A DNA stretch of 39,791 nucleotides from Pirellulales bacterium (GCA_033762255.1 JANRLT010000045.1:1-39791); one strand, 5' to 3'. Counted from the stretch's first letter, positions 24,264 to 34,047 are shown. Numbers and translations: made by a program. The notes: generated by a model from the letters alone, not told the origin.

Positions 24264-25100
24264 TTACGATTGATTGGAGTTGTTGTTAACTGGACCTTTG
24301 GTGATTTTATCTTTTTCTGAAGAGTCATCATTTTCCGCTGCATTTTTTTCTTCCTTGCTTCTAGCAATTGCTTTCAGCATTTTGTTGATTTTCTTTTTTG
24401 CTTCATCGGCTTTGTCACCTTCCATAACTTCACGCTTGATGACTTCGTTAATCAAGACCAACTGAATTTGCTCAATTTCAATGCGCACGTCAGGAGAGAT
24501 TTGCTTGAGCCCTTTGCGAATTGAATTTAATACTGGATTTGACAAAAGCATGTTTCCAATAAAGAAGCGACTAAGAGCTTGCTGTTGGGTATGGTAATCA
24601 CCGAGAAGTGATTTGACCCATGCTTCACGACACCACATAAATAAAATTTGCAAATCATCCTCTTGCTTGGTGTTTAGGCAGCAAAAATTTATGTCAATTA
24701 CAAGGTCTTTGTCGATGGGTTTAGAAAATGCGACCTTGTAAACCCTCCAGTGAATACCATTTGTTAAGATTACCCAGTCAACACCTTCGTTGGTTGCATA
24801 ATCTACAGCTTGCTTGACATGGCCATCTTTAAGTTCCAAGCCGATTGCCTTGACTTCAATCAAGCATTTCAATTCATTGTCTAGCTTGATTGCCAAATCG
24901 CAAAAAGTGCCTTTGATCGCATACTCAGAAGTAACCTCAGAGTACTTATCATAACCAAAAACTTCCGTAAGCATGTCCTTAACAATAGTTACTGTATCGG
25001 CCTCGCCCACATCACGGGACTTTGACTGGTCCAAGATTGGTTGGAACTTCTTGATCCCGGAGACAAGCCGATCCTGCACTTTTTTGGGAATGTTGGGCAT
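24264..25100 (-). CDS. Solitary HsdR N-terminal-like (PD-(D/E)XK) protein
   Basis: A 278-residue protein resembling the N-terminal nuclease domain of type I restriction subunit R (HSDR_N-type), without helicase domains. The catalytic residues of the PD-(D/E)XK fold are visible: Asp68 in GTFCDLAIKL, Glu82-x-Lys84 in CLIEVKAIG and the QxxxY motif at residues 97-101 (KQAVDYA), with GVDWVILTNGIHWRVYKV after it. The C-terminal third is helical and highly charged, ending in KEEKNAAENDDSSEKDK. The start is ATG at 25100 with GGAGG 8 bases upstream. Composition is far more AT-rich than the flanking genes, suggesting transfer. No hsdM or hsdS is nearby. It could be a stand-alone defence or DNA-repair nuclease; that is inference. 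Confidence 0.78.
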   Translation of the reverse strand: MPNIPKKVQDRLVSGIKKFQPILDQSKSRDVGEADTVTIVKDMLTEVFGYDKYSEVTSEYAIKGTFCDLAIKLDNELKCLIEVKAIGLELKDGHVKQAVDYATNEGVDWVILTNGIHWRVYKVAFSKPIDKDLVIDINFCCLNTKQEDDLQILFMWCREAWVKSLLGDYHTQQQALSRFFIGNMLLSNPVLNSIRKGLKQISPDVRIEIEQIQLVLINEVIKREVMEGDKADEAKKKINKMLKAIARSKEEKNAAENDDSSEKDKITKGPVNNNSNQS

Positions 25101-25300
25101 CTGCTAGCCTCCAAATGCTTAAATAGTGAGAATTGGAGTTTTTCGTCCATGTTTTTTTTAATCGAAAATAGATGCCTTAACTAGTAGACTTACAAGAATA
25201 ATTTTAAAAATGAAAATTTAATTTGTGGATGGTAATCGAAGTGTGGACTTACACCCATCAAACGCTAGACTGTTCCACGAAATTTATCTTGGTGCGATGA
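25101..25300. other. AT-rich intergenic region upstream of the HsdR-N-like gene
   Basis: No gene seen. The AT-rich composition of 24264-25100 continues to about 25260 and ends near repeat B1, suggesting that the acquired segment includes the promoter region and stops at or near the repeat. Confidence 0.4.
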
Positions 25301-25398
25301 TGAATCGGGCCGTTGGCCCTGCCAAATTGATGTTAACCATATACCTAAGGCGACGCTGCGCTTGCCCTAGGCTGGGATAGGTTGGGCCTTTGGCCCGC
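25301..25398 (+). repeat. Repeat element B, copy 1
   Basis: A 98-base element with three parts: an outer left arm TGAATCGGGCCGTTGGCCC, an inner hairpin CCTAAGGC..GCCCTAGG with loop GACGCTGCGCTT, and an outer right arm GGTTGGGCCTTTGGCCC. The left arm pairs with the right, so the element can fold into one long hairpin carrying an inner stem. Two further copies lie at 35681 and 37224, in the same orientation. Confidence 0.85.
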
Positions 25399-25557
25399 AA
25401 GTTATTATCACTTTTTGCGCAAAGAACTGCCATGTTTGGCCCACAAGCGAATAACGATGTTAGCCGTCCATCACTCGTATTGCAAACAAAAATCCTAAAG
25501 CAAACGCGATTTGCCCTCTGGTTTATTGAATGTTTAGTCTCGCGGAAATGTAATGTG

Positions 25558-26658
25558 TCAGCCCCCCGCCAACCGCGGCTCTTGCTGCGTAATACAGTGA
25601 AACGCCCCCAGGCCCCAGGCCAGTTCGCGGGCAAACAGGCCGAGCACCTCGCGCCCCGGAAACAGCGGACGCAGGATGTCCAGTGCCGCATGATCCGCCG
25701 GATCGCCAAATTGCGGGACTAGCACCGCGCCATTGGCGATATAAAAGTTGCAGTAACTGGCTGGCAGACGCTGCCCCTCATAATCCATGGCCCGTGGCAG
25801 GGGCAAGGGAATAATCGTCAACGGCTGGCCGTCCTGGTCGCTAAAACTTTTTAAGCGGCGCAGGTTATCTTGCAATGCGGCATAATTTTCGTCCGTCGGA
25901 TCTTCCTCCACCGCCGCCACCACGGTCGTGGGATTCACAAACCGCGCTAGCTCGTCAATGTGGCCGTCCGTGTCGTCACCCACGATTCCCGCGCCTAACC
26001 AAAGGATATTCGTGACATTCAGATAATCCGTCAGGTATTTCTCGACGCTGGCGCGGTCCAGGTGGGGGTTGCGGTTGGGATTGAGCAGGCATTGTTCCGT
26101 GGTGATGAGCGTGCCGCGGCCATTCACATCAATCGCCCCCCCCTCCAGAATAATTCCAGGGGTAAATTTGTTTCGGCCGGTCAGCGCGGCGATTTCGGTC
26201 GGCAAGAGGTCATCCAGCTCGTAGGGGGGGTATTTGCCCCCCCAAGCGTTATATCCCCAGTTAATCAGCGCGGGGGGCGCGCCCGGTTTTCCATTCAAAA
26301 AGATAGGCCCACTATCGCGCAGCCAGGCGTCGTCCGTGCGCACGTCATGGACGGTGACACGGCTTTGGTTTTGAAAGAGGCGGGATACCTCGGGAAAAAG
26401 CGATTCCCCCCCAGCCAAGATGTGGACCGGCTCGTGCCGCGCCAACGTTCGGACTAAATGAGCGTATAAGCGAGGTATGGGCGTAAAATTTCCCGGCCAA
26501 CTCGCTTCCTTGTGCGGCCAAGAAAGCCACGTCGCGGCGTGTGGTTCCCACTCGGCGGGCATTCGGTAACCCAGCGCGCGGGGAGTTTGCCCCGACCAAT
26601 TATCCTGTTGGGACGTGGTTTCGCTGGGGATCTCTGTGGCGGGGCGATCCAGGGCCAT
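25558..26658 (-). CDS. aguA: Agmatine deiminase (peptidyl-arginine deiminase family)
   Basis: Hydrolyses agmatine to N-carbamoylputrescine and ammonia in putrescine synthesis. The protein has the family's N-terminal RMPAEWEPHAATWLSWPHKE ASWPG, then TDDAWLRDSGPIFL with the substrate-binding Asp, NWGYNAWGGKYPPYELDD, ILEGGAIDVNGRGTLITTEQ CLLNPNRNP, DDTDGHIDELARF with the catalytic His, and the C-terminal GLGAFHCITQQEPR with the nucleophile Cys. At 366 residues it has normal length. The ATG at 26658 precedes a 30-residue polar extension before the conserved region. It is a single-gene unit; the partner N-carbamoylputrescine amidase (aguB) is not in the window, so the next step must be encoded elsewhere. 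Confidence 0.93.
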   Translation of the reverse strand: MALDRPATEIPSETTSQQDNWSGQTPRALGYRMPAEWEPHAATWLSWPHKEASWPGNFTPIPRLYAHLVRTLARHEPVHILAGGESLFPEVSRLFQNQSRVTVHDVRTDDAWLRDSGPIFLNGKPGAPPALINWGYNAWGGKYPPYELDDLLPTEIAALTGRNKFTPGIILEGGAIDVNGRGTLITTEQCLLNPNRNPHLDRASVEKYLTDYLNVTNILWLGAGIVGDDTDGHIDELARFVNPTTVVAAVEEDPTDENYAALQDNLRRLKSFSDQDGQPLTIIPLPLPRAMDYEGQRLPASYCNFYIANGAVLVPQFGDPADHAALDILRPLFPGREVLGLFARELAWGLGAFHCITQQEPRLAGG

Positions 26659-26937
26659 GCGGGCTGCCGGTCAAAGAGGCGTGAAGGGGTTGTATTTGGA
26701 TAGGAACTGCCCAGTGAGGTGGGTAGGCTCCCTTCCACTGTTATTGGCCTGATTGTCCGGCAAAACGCAAAAAAATTCAAGTGTCCCAGAGAGGAGGCTG
26801 GTTTTGTAGCGTAGGAAGAGCAGACTAGCTGATAATGAAGATAATTAATATATAACTGCACAGTCCTAATTGGAAATTTTTGTATGACAGCGCACAGTAT
26901 TTCTCCCTACTATACTACATAGATCATCTAATAAAAC

Positions 26938-26965
26938 CGCCCTGGCCGCGTGGGCGGCCAGGGCG
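26938..26965 (-). terminator. Rho-independent terminator of the sigma/kinase/coiled-coil operon
   Basis: CGCCCTGGCCGC (26938-26949) pairs perfectly with GCGGCCAGGGCG (26954-26965) over loop GTGG. On the minus strand the stem is followed by GGTTTTATTAG. It lies about 25 bases after the stop of the minus-strand coiled-coil gene. Confidence 0.85.
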
Positions 26966-26990
26966 TGAAGTTCCTGTACTCTTACCCACT

Positions 26991-28103
26991 CTAGCGCGTC
27001 GGGCCTTCTTCCTCCCCTGGCGCGGGGACGGTGGGATCTAACGGTAGCACCTCCACACGGCGAAACGCTGCGCTACTGGGCGCACCGGCGGGAAGGTCGT
27101 ACCCCTCTTCGCTACCCGAGAATCCACCCCCACCGGAGGAGTCAGCACCGCTGGGATGCACAGGGATCGGTGCGGACAGTCTCGGCAGTGGTCCGGGGAT
27201 AGTTGGGGGTGGCACTAGTGGAATGCCAGCGGGAGGAGCGGCATTGGGTGTGGAGGAAATCACATCTCCCAGGGGGCCAGTCCCTGGCAATGGACTACCC
27301 CCTCCGCCAAAAAAGCCCATTCCGTCCGCCTCGCGCAGAATGACCTTGTACTGCAAATCGACCGCCTCCTGGCTGGATTGCAGGCGTTTTTCCAGTTTGG
27401 CCTCTAGCTCTTGGACTTTTTTCTTTACCTCGTCCAGTTCCCGCACGCGGTACTGCATATCGGCCACAAAGTACTGTTCCAGCGCCTTGCGCAGATCTTG
27501 TTCCACTTGCTCGCGCTTGATTTCTGGCGAATGCAATTGCCCTTTCAGTTCCTGGATTTTCTGCATCAGTGCGCCGCGCTGGTCCGGAGGCTGTTGTAAC
27601 GACTTGATATAGTGAATAGGCCCCGATGAACTTTTATTAATAACTTCTGTGCGATAGACCATTAAAGGAATACGCCCCACATGCTTGAGTTTGCGAATTT
27701 CGTCGAGCGAATGCAGTTTATCCAGGGAAATCTGGGGTTGGTCGGCACTGCCGCTTTCTACGGTGCCAATCACCACGGTATCCCACCCCGTGACGATGTC
27801 TGAAGTGCGGTGACCAGGCCCGCCAGGACCAGCATCAGGCGATCCACCGGGACCGGTGACAGGTGATGGACCCACCCCCGTTACGCCCCCCGGTATGCCC
27901 GGTCCCCCTACTTCGGGGAGTATGGGACTACCCGCCCCTCCTGTTGTCGCTCCCGGAGGTGCGCCTGCTCCGGCAGACGTTGTCTCTCCGGTGGGATTTA
28001 GCGCGTTTGGGAACTGCTGGGCCAGTGCCGCGGTCAGGGCGACACTCATCAATGCCCCCCCAGCCAAAAGGTAAACCATACGTGAATTCATCAAAGCAGG
28101 CAT
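26991..28103 (-). CDS. Secreted coiled-coil protein of the sigma/kinase operon
   Basis: A 370-residue exported protein. The signal peptide (VYLLAGGALMSVALTAALAQ) is followed by about 80 residues of Gly/Pro-rich linker, then a folded stretch (SDIVTGWDTVVIGTVE to VYRTEVINKSSSG). Next comes a coiled coil at roughly 180-270 with heptads such as ELKGQLHSPEIKREQVEQDL and ELDEVKKKVQELEAKLEKRL, and a second Gly/Pro-rich tail. The ATG at 28103 is chosen: TTGGAG ends 6 bases upstream. It begins 45 bases after the kinase stop and ends at a terminator, so it is very likely the last gene of the same operon. Function unknown; an envelope role downstream of the kinase is inference. Confidence 0.75.
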   Translation of the reverse strand: MPALMNSRMVYLLAGGALMSVALTAALAQQFPNALNPTGETTSAGAGAPPGATTGGAGSPILPEVGGPGIPGGVTGVGPSPVTGPGGSPDAGPGGPGHRTSDIVTGWDTVVIGTVESGSADQPQISLDKLHSLDEIRKLKHVGRIPLMVYRTEVINKSSSGPIHYIKSLQQPPDQRGALMQKIQELKGQLHSPEIKREQVEQDLRKALEQYFVADMQYRVRELDEVKKKVQELEAKLEKRLQSSQEAVDLQYKVILREADGMGFFGGGGSPLPGTGPLGDVISSTPNAAPPAGIPLVPPPTIPGPLPRLSAPIPVHPSGADSSGGGGFSGSEEGYDLPAGAPSSAAFRRVEVLPLDPTVPAPGEEEGPTR

Positions 28104-28148
28104 AAACATCTCCAAGGAAAAAGAGTTGGCAAGCCGGGTCGAATAAAA

Positions 28149-29810
28149 TCATTCTTGTTCTAACTGCCGCAAGCGTGTTTGCAGTTCCACTGTCTCCAGG
28201 GGGGCAGTGTCGCACGGGATGGCTTCGCATGCCGCAGGTTCCGTGACTGTCTGCAACCGCGCGTTGATTTGTGCCAGTTCCGCGGCAAATTCCGCGTCCG
28301 CCTGTGGCGCTAGCAGCAGCCCCGCGGGATCATAATTTGGCAAGGAGGACAGTTTGGCGGTTTCTTGTAGCGGTTTGTTGCCGATGCGCACGTCAGGTTT
28401 CTCAGCGGAGGGTGTTGGATTTGCCCTGGTAGGCTGTGAGGCAATTTTTCTCATCGTGTCGGTATTGGCATTAACACCTTTATCCAGGCCGTTCCACCAC
28501 CATGCCGCCACTATCAACAGACAAGCCGCCAGCGCCGCGCTCCCCACCAGCGCGCGCTGCTGACGTCGCAGGTATTGCCGCGCGGCCCGTAACCAGGGAC
28601 GACGGGGATTTTGCGCGGACTCTAGTTGCGCGAGCAATCGACTTCGCGCTTCGACGGCGGAAGGAATTCTGCGCGCGGGGCGCTTTTCTAGTAGGTTGTC
28701 AATCAGGTCCGACAATTCATCCGGAATTTCGGGATTGATCTGCCACACCGGCCGCTGCCGGTCATGCACGATCCGGTGCAGCACCCCCATCGCCCGTTCC
28801 GCCCGAAAGGGGGGCCGGCCCGTTGCCATAAAGTAGAGCACTGCCCCCAGGCTAAAGAGATCCGTCCGTTGGTCGGTCGCGTCCCCGTTGGCTTGTTCGG
28901 GGGACATGTAATGCGGCGTCCCCGCCACGATCCCCGTATTGGTCAGGCTGGCGTCATCCACCGTCCGGGCCAGGCCAAAATCCGTCAGCAGCACCCGTTC
29001 GACCCCATTCTCTAGGAGGATGTTCGCGGGTTTGATATCGCGGTGGACCAGTCCTTGTTCATGCGCGGCGGCCAGTCCCGCCGCCGCCTGCGCGCCTATC
29101 CTTAAAATTTCTTTGACCGTCAGCGGTCCATTCCGCTCGACGCGGGCTTGCAAGGATTCTCCCGCGATAAACTGCATGACCAAAAACGGCACATCCCGCG
29201 TATTTTCCCTTGTGCGGGGGGCGGTCTCGACCGTGTGGATGGCCACGACATGCTCGTGCACAACCGCGGCGGCGGCTTTCGCCTCGCGCGCAAACCTGGC
29301 TCGCGCCGCCCCGCTGTGCGCCAAATGCCGGGCCAATACCTTGATCGCCACCGGGCGATGCAGTTCGGTGTCAAAGGCCTTGAGCACCACGCCCATGCCG
29401 CCGCTGCCGATGACTTTTTCGATTTCGTATCGACCAAGCCGACCCAGCATTTCGGGATGGCTGGGGGGGCTGAGAAACTCCAGCGTGGGTGTGGATTCAC
29501 TCTCCGCCGGTTCATCCGCAAATATCGGCCGATCACCCGTGGGCCACAAATATACGTGGCTGCTCGAGGGATCGCCGCCAGGGACACTAACGTTTCCCAC
29601 GTTAAGCTGCGTGATGTCCGTTCCGCTGAGCATTTCCCGCACGAGGGGCATAAATTCCGCCGAACCGGTTAATTGATCCAGCCGTTCCTGGCAGAGGGGG
29701 CAGTCTTCGACATGCGCGGCGGCCTGTTGAAAGTCAGGGCTGGATTCAGCGCCATGCACTAGCAATTCCAGAGCGCGGTCGTCGGCATGGGGAGCAAGAT
29801 GGATGGTCAT
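28149..29810 (-). CDS. Ser/Thr protein kinase with anti-sigma-like zinc motif
   Basis: A Hanks-type kinase of about 553 residues. A cytoplasmic N-terminus carries HVEDCPLC, an Hx3Cx2C motif as in zinc-binding anti-sigma domains (near residue 33). The kinase domain follows: IGSGGMGVVLKAFD (P-loop), VAIKVL (catalytic Lys), VHRDIKPANILL, TDFGLARTVDD, GTPHYMSPEQANG and TDLFSLGAVLYFMATGRPPF. After RRIPSAVEARSRLLAQLE come one transmembrane helix (ALVGSAALAACLLIVAAWWW) and an exported tail of about 100 residues with no PASTA repeats. I choose the ATG at 29810, with GAGG 5 bases upstream, 7 bases after the sigma factor stop; an ATG at 29828 would overlap that gene by 11 bases. Such sigma-kinase pairs are known in planctomycetes. 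Confidence 0.9.
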   Translation of the reverse strand: MTIHLAPHADDRALELLVHGAESSPDFQQAAAHVEDCPLCQERLDQLTGSAEFMPLVREMLSGTDITQLNVGNVSVPGGDPSSSHVYLWPTGDRPIFADEPAESESTPTLEFLSPPSHPEMLGRLGRYEIEKVIGSGGMGVVLKAFDTELHRPVAIKVLARHLAHSGAARARFAREAKAAAAVVHEHVVAIHTVETAPRTRENTRDVPFLVMQFIAGESLQARVERNGPLTVKEILRIGAQAAAGLAAAHEQGLVHRDIKPANILLENGVERVLLTDFGLARTVDDASLTNTGIVAGTPHYMSPEQANGDATDQRTDLFSLGAVLYFMATGRPPFRAERAMGVLHRIVHDRQRPVWQINPEIPDELSDLIDNLLEKRPARRIPSAVEARSRLLAQLESAQNPRRPWLRAARQYLRRQQRALVGSAALAACLLIVAAWWWNGLDKGVNANTDTMRKIASQPTRANPTPSAEKPDVRIGNKPLQETAKLSSLPNYDPAGLLLAPQADAEFAAELAQINARLQTVTEPAACEAIPCDTAPLETVELQTRLRQLEQE

Positions 29811-29817
29811 GGCTGCC

Positions 29818-30426
29818 TCAATGGTCATGGGGGATGGTGGTATTGGCTACAAGTTCGCGTAAGCGGCCCAGGACACGGCAACGGGCGATGTGGACAGCGC
29901 CCGTGGTCATGTCTAGTTCTGCGGCGGCCGCGGCGCAGGTCAGGTTGTCGAGGCTGGTCAGGGCAAAGGCCCGCCAAGTCTTTTCGTGAACTTGGTGGCG
30001 GACTTTATCGGCGGCCCAGGCAAAGATTTGGCGTTGAAGTTCCTGGTCGAGATCGGTGGAAAGGTTGCTTTCGGGCGCGGGCTGATTATCAAACAGGGGA
30101 GTTAAATCGCTCCCTCCCGCGCTCCAGGGGCGGTATTTGCGGCGGGTCAGGACCTTGAGCAATTGATTACGGGCGATGGTAAACAGCCAATCACGAAAGC
30201 GGCCGCGTTCTTTGGCGGGATCCCACCGACCAATCGAGCGTGAGACCGCCAGGAAAACATCTTGGACCAGATCGCGGGTGTCGGCTTCTTGCAGACCGCG
30301 ACCGCGGGCCAAGCGGCAGATGAGTGGTTCATAAATTTCGGCAAACTCCCGCCAGGCCGCATGATCGGCGGTGTCGGGCAACCGCAGAATCAAGCTGGCA
30401 CGGGTATCGGGGGCGGGCGTGGTCAC
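29818..30426 (-). CDS. ECF-type RNA polymerase sigma factor
   Basis: A sigma-70 family factor of the extracytoplasmic type. Region 2 reads WREFAEIYEPLICRLARGRG and DTRDLVQDVFLAVSRSIGRWD PAK, with FRDWLFTIARNQLL following; region 4 is the C-terminal helix-turn-helix LTCAAAAAELDMTTGAVHIA RCRVLGRLRELV. It is the first gene of an operon with the Ser/Thr kinase and the coiled-coil protein. I start at GTG 30426 (MTTPAPDTRASLILRLPD), where similarity to related factors begins; the frame is open to a GTG at 30528, but the extra residues look non-coding. There is no classic anti-sigma gene next to it; the kinase's zinc motif may serve that role (inference). Confidence 0.88.
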   Translation of the reverse strand: MTTPAPDTRASLILRLPDTADHAAWREFAEIYEPLICRLARGRGLQEADTRDLVQDVFLAVSRSIGRWDPAKERGRFRDWLFTIARNQLLKVLTRRKYRPWSAGGSDLTPLFDNQPAPESNLSTDLDQELQRQIFAWAADKVRHQVHEKTWRAFALTSLDNLTCAAAAAELDMTTGAVHIARCRVLGRLRELVANTTIPHDH

Positions 30427-30646
30427 GGGGGGAGTTTGGAGGAGTGGCGTAGTGGAAGAGTTGCGCGAAATGGCAGGGAGACAGCTTGGCCCTATTGTAA
30501 ACAGCCGCGCGGGGGCGGTGGCTTTCACGGGGTGTGGGGGGTGGTGATAGGAACGATGTACAAAAAAATCGCATTCTTTTTTATTTGTCTTGAATTATTC
30601 ACCGTAACAATTAACTTTGCTCCCCCCCGCCCCCCCGCCCACGCGC

Positions 30647-30676
30647 TTGAATTTGTGCCAACGGATGTGGTATTCT
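30647..30676 (+). promoter_or_regulatory. Candidate sigma-70-type promoter upstream of carB
   Basis: TTGAAT at 30647-30652 and TATTCT at 30671-30676 are separated by 18 bases and lie 90 bases before the carB start. The match is moderate and the surrounding tract is C-rich, so this is a candidate only. Confidence 0.3.
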
Positions 30677-30765
30677 CGGAAGATTTAACACTCCCGCACA
30701 AATTGGGCGTGTTTGTCGCAACTTGTTACTGCTATTAATTTTACGGCTATTCCCCAGGATTTCAC

Positions 30766-33700
30766 GTGCCCAAGCGTACCGACATCCACAAGATTTTAAT
30801 CATTGGTTCCGGCCCGATTATCATTGGCCAGGCCTGCGAATTTGACTATTCCGGGACGCAGGCGTGCAAGGCCCTGCGCGAGGAAGGGTACGAGGTCGTC
30901 CTGGTCAATAGCAACCCCGCCACCATCATGACCGACCCCGGCACGGCGGACCGCACTTTTATTGAGCCGCTCACCTGGGAAATCGTGGAAAAAGTCATCG
31001 CCGCCGAACGCCCTGACGCCCTATTGCCCACGCTGGGTGGCCAAACCGGACTCAATCTGGCCATGTCCCTGGAAAAAAAGGGAATCCTGGCGAAATACAA
31101 CGTCGAAATGATCGGCGCGCGGGCGGATGTCATTCAAAAAGCCGAAGGCCGCCAGGAATTTAAAGAGGCCATGGAAAAAATCGGCCTCGATGTCTGCCGC
31201 GGCCGCACGGTTAAAAATATCACCGACGCCCGCGCAGCCCTGGCCGAAATTGGCCTCCCCTGCGTCATCCGGCCCAGCTTTACCCTGGGAGGCAGCGGCG
31301 GTGGCTTTGCCTACAACCACGAAGAGTTCGAAACCATCGTCCAGCGCGGGCTCGATCTTTCTCCCGTGACCGAAGTCCTGATCGAGGAATCCATCCTCGG
31401 CTGGAAAGAATACGAAATGGAGGTCATGCGCGACGCCGATGATAACGTTGTCATCATCTGCGCCATCGAAAATTTTGACCCGATGGGCGTGCACACCGGC
31501 GACAGCATCACCGTGGCACCGGCGCAGACTTTGACGGACAAGGAATACCAGCGGATGCGCGACGCCAGTTTGGCCGTCATCCGCGAGATTGGCGTGGAAA
31601 CGGGGGGCTCGAATATTCAGTTTGCCATCGATCCGCGCACCGGGCGGATGATTGTCATCGAAATGAACCCCCGCGTCAGCCGCAGCAGCGCGCTGGCCAG
31701 CAAGGCCACCGGCTTTCCCATTGCCAAAATCGCCGCCAAATTGGCCGTCGGTTATCGGCTGCACGAACTAGCCAACGATATCACCCGCGAGACCAAGGCC
31801 TGCTTTGAACCGACCATTGATTACGTCGTGACAAAGATTCCGCGCTTCGCCTTTGAAAAATTTCCCGAGGCCGATCCCCGCCTGACCACCCAGATGAAAA
31901 GCGTGGGCGAGACGATGGCGATTGGCCGCACGTTTAAGGAATCATTTCAAAAAGCACTGCGTGGGCTAGAGGTCGGCAGTTTTGGCTTTGGCAGCGATAA
32001 TAAGGACCTGTGGGGTACGCCGCTACAGCCCAGTTTGGATGACATCCGGGCAAAAATCGCGGTGCCGGGGGCGGACCGGGTGTGGCACTTGCGTTACGCG
32101 TTCAAAGCGGGTTTATCGGTGGAGGAAATCCACGAGATCACCCATATTGACCCGTGGTTTTTGGACGAATTGCAGCAAATTGTAGAGCTGGAAACAGAGT
32201 TGCGCGCGGTGGCGAATCTGGCCAGTTGCCCCACGGAACTCTTGCGGCGGGCCAAACGGTTTGGTTTTTCGGACCGGCAGCTTGCGCATATTTGGAATAC
32301 AACGGATATGCAAGTGCGCGAGGAGCGCAAGCGGCGGGGGATCATCGCCACGTTTAAGTCGGTCGATACGTGCGCGGCGGAGTTCGAGGCTTACACGCCG
32401 TATTATTATTCCACCTACGAGACCGAGGATGAAACCCCGGCTAAACAGCCTGGAACCAAGCGGATCATGATCCTCGGCGGCGGGCCCAACCGCATTGGCC
32501 AGGGGATCGAGTTTGATTATTGCTGCTGCCATGCCAGCTTTGCCCTGGCGGAACTGGGGATCGAATCGATCATGGTCAACAGCAACCCCGAGACCGTCAG
32601 CACCGATTATGACACGAGCGACATTTTGTTCTTTGAGCCCCTCACGACCGAGGACGTGCTCAACATTTGCGACCGGATGCAGCCAGACGGGGTGATTGTG
32701 CAGTTTGGCGGGCAGACGCCGCTCAACCTGGCCCGCGCGCTCTGGACGGCGGGCGTGCCGATCATCGGCACCAGCGTGGACACGATCGAGAACGCCGAAG
32801 ACCGCGAAAAATTTGCCCAACTGCTGGAGCGGCTGAATTTGCGGCAACCCCCCAATGGCATTGCCCGGACGATGGATCAGGCCCGCGCGGAAGCGGCCAA
32901 AGTCGGTTTTCCCTGTTTGGTGCGGCCCAGCTTTGTGCTCGGGGGCAGGGCGATGGAAATTTGTTACGACACGGCGCAGTTTGAGCGTTACGTGACCGAG
33001 GCATTCCTGGTCAGCCAGGGGCAGCCGGTGCTGATTGATAAGTTTTTGGAAGACGCGATCGAGGTCGATGTCGACGCGATTGGCGATGGGCAGGACGTCA
33101 TCGTCGCGGGGATCATGGAGCACATTGAAGAAGCGGGGGTGCATTCCGGCGACTCGGCCTGCGCGATCCCGCCGTACAGCCTGTCGGGGCCGACAATCCA
33201 GGAAATCCGCCAGGCCACCATTGCCCTGGCCAAACACATGCGCGTCATTGGGCTAATGAACGTGCAGTACGCGCTGAAGCGCGAGGATGACCGACTGGTC
33301 CTGTACGTATTGGAGGTGAATCCCCGCGCTAGCCGCACGGCGCCGTTTGTGGCCAAGGCCACCGGACTGCCGATTGCCAAGGTTGCGGCCAAGGTCATGG
33401 CGGGCCAGTCACTCGCCGCGCAGGGAATCACCAGCGACCCCATCCCCACGCATGTCAGCGTAAAAGAAAGCGTCTTTCCCTTTGTGAAATTTTCCGGCGT
33501 GGATATTATCCTGGGTCCGGAAATGAAAAGCACCGGCGAAGTCATGGGGACGAGCGAGCGGTTTTCGATCGCCTTTGCCAAGGCGCAATTGGCCGCGGGG
33601 ACAGTGCTGCCGACCTCCGGGACGATTTTTTTATCCATGCACACGCCAGCGGCCAAAGCGGCGATCGTCCCCTTGGCGGCGCGGCTGGTCAAACTGGGCT

Positions 33701-34047
33701 ATCAACTGGTCGCCACGGTGGGAACCGCGCTCAGCCTGGAAAAAGAGGGGATCCCCGTCGAACGGCTCAAGAAACTGCAAGAAGGGCATCCCAACCTGCT
33801 GGATTACATTATCGACAGCCGCGTGCAGCTCATTATCAACACCCCAGGGGGAAAAGGGGCCCGCACGGACGAGGGGCGGATCCGAGCGGCGGCGGTCAGC
33901 CACGGCGTCCCGTGTATCACGACGCTCCCCGCCGCCGAGGCCGCGGTCCGCGCGATCGAGGCCCTGCGCGAAGAGTCCATGGAGGTGCAGGCGATTCAGG
34001 ACCGACTGCGGGAAGTGCTGGAGTTGGCAGCGGCCGGAACGCGCTAG
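30766..34047 (+). CDS. carB: Carbamoyl-phosphate synthase large subunit
   Basis: CarB makes carbamoyl phosphate from bicarbonate, ammonia (from CarA) and two ATP, for pyrimidine and arginine synthesis. At 1093 residues both ATP-grasp halves are complete: the first with [37 protein letters not shown] and [19 protein letters not shown]; the second with [34 protein letters not shown] and [19 protein letters not shown]. The C-terminal MGS-like allosteric domain begins near [20 protein letters not shown] and includes [19 protein letters not shown]. The start is GTG at 30766 with AGGA 7 bases upstream. It is divergent from the sigma operon. carA is not next to it, a common arrangement outside enterobacteria. 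Confidence 0.97.
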   Translation: MPKRTDIHKILIIGSGPIIIGQACEFDYSGTQACKALREEGYEVVLVNSNPATIMTDPGTADRTFIEPLTWEIVEKVIAAERPDALLPTLGGQTGLNLAMSLEKKGILAKYNVEMIGARADVIQKAEGRQEFKEAMEKIGLDVCRGRTVKNITDARAALAEIGLPCVIRPSFTLGGSGGGFAYNHEEFETIVQRGLDLSPVTEVLIEESILGWKEYEMEVMRDADDNVVIICAIENFDPMGVHTGDSITVAPAQTLTDKEYQRMRDASLAVIREIGVETGGSNIQFAIDPRTGRMIVIEMNPRVSRSSALASKATGFPIAKIAAKLAVGYRLHELANDITRETKACFEPTIDYVVTKIPRFAFEKFPEADPRLTTQMKSVGETMAIGRTFKESFQKALRGLEVGSFGFGSDNKDLWGTPLQPSLDDIRAKIAVPGADRVWHLRYAFKAGLSVEEIHEITHIDPWFLDELQQIVELETELRAVANLASCPTELLRRAKRFGFSDRQLAHIWNTTDMQVREERKRRGIIATFKSVDTCAAEFEAYTPYYYSTYETEDETPAKQPGTKRIMILGGGPNRIGQGIEFDYCCCHASFALAELGIESIMVNSNPETVSTDYDTSDILFFEPLTTEDVLNICDRMQPDGVIVQFGGQTPLNLARALWTAGVPIIGTSVDTIENAEDREKFAQLLERLNLRQPPNGIARTMDQARAEAAKVGFPCLVRPSFVLGGRAMEICYDTAQFERYVTEAFLVSQGQPVLIDKFLEDAIEVDVDAIGDGQDVIVAGIMEHIEEAGVHSGDSACAIPPYSLSGPTIQEIRQATIALAKHMRVIGLMNVQYALKREDDRLVLYVLEVNPRASRTAPFVAKATGLPIAKVAAKVMAGQSLAAQGITSDPIPTHVSVKESVFPFVKFSGVDIILGPEMKSTGEVMGTSERFSIAFAKAQLAAGTVLPTSGTIFLSMHTPAAKAAIVPLAARLVKLGYQLVATVGTALSLEKEGIPVERLKKLQEGHPNLLDYIIDSRVQLIINTPGGKGARTDEGRIRAAAVSHGVPCITTLPAAEAAVRAIEALREESMEVQAIQDRLREVLELAAAGTR

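Noticed and set aside
30556-30738. 60-aa frame with signal-like start (MYKKIAFFFICLELF) upstream of carB
   Set aside because: Hydrophobic start is attractive, but the body is low-complexity Pro-rich and overlaps the candidate carB promoter; ribosome site spacing is poor. Not reported without conservation evidence.
31021-33692. Several minus-strand frames of 234-374 aa inside carB
   Set aside because: Antisense shadows of a GC-rich, highly conserved gene; composition and lack of starts do not support coding.
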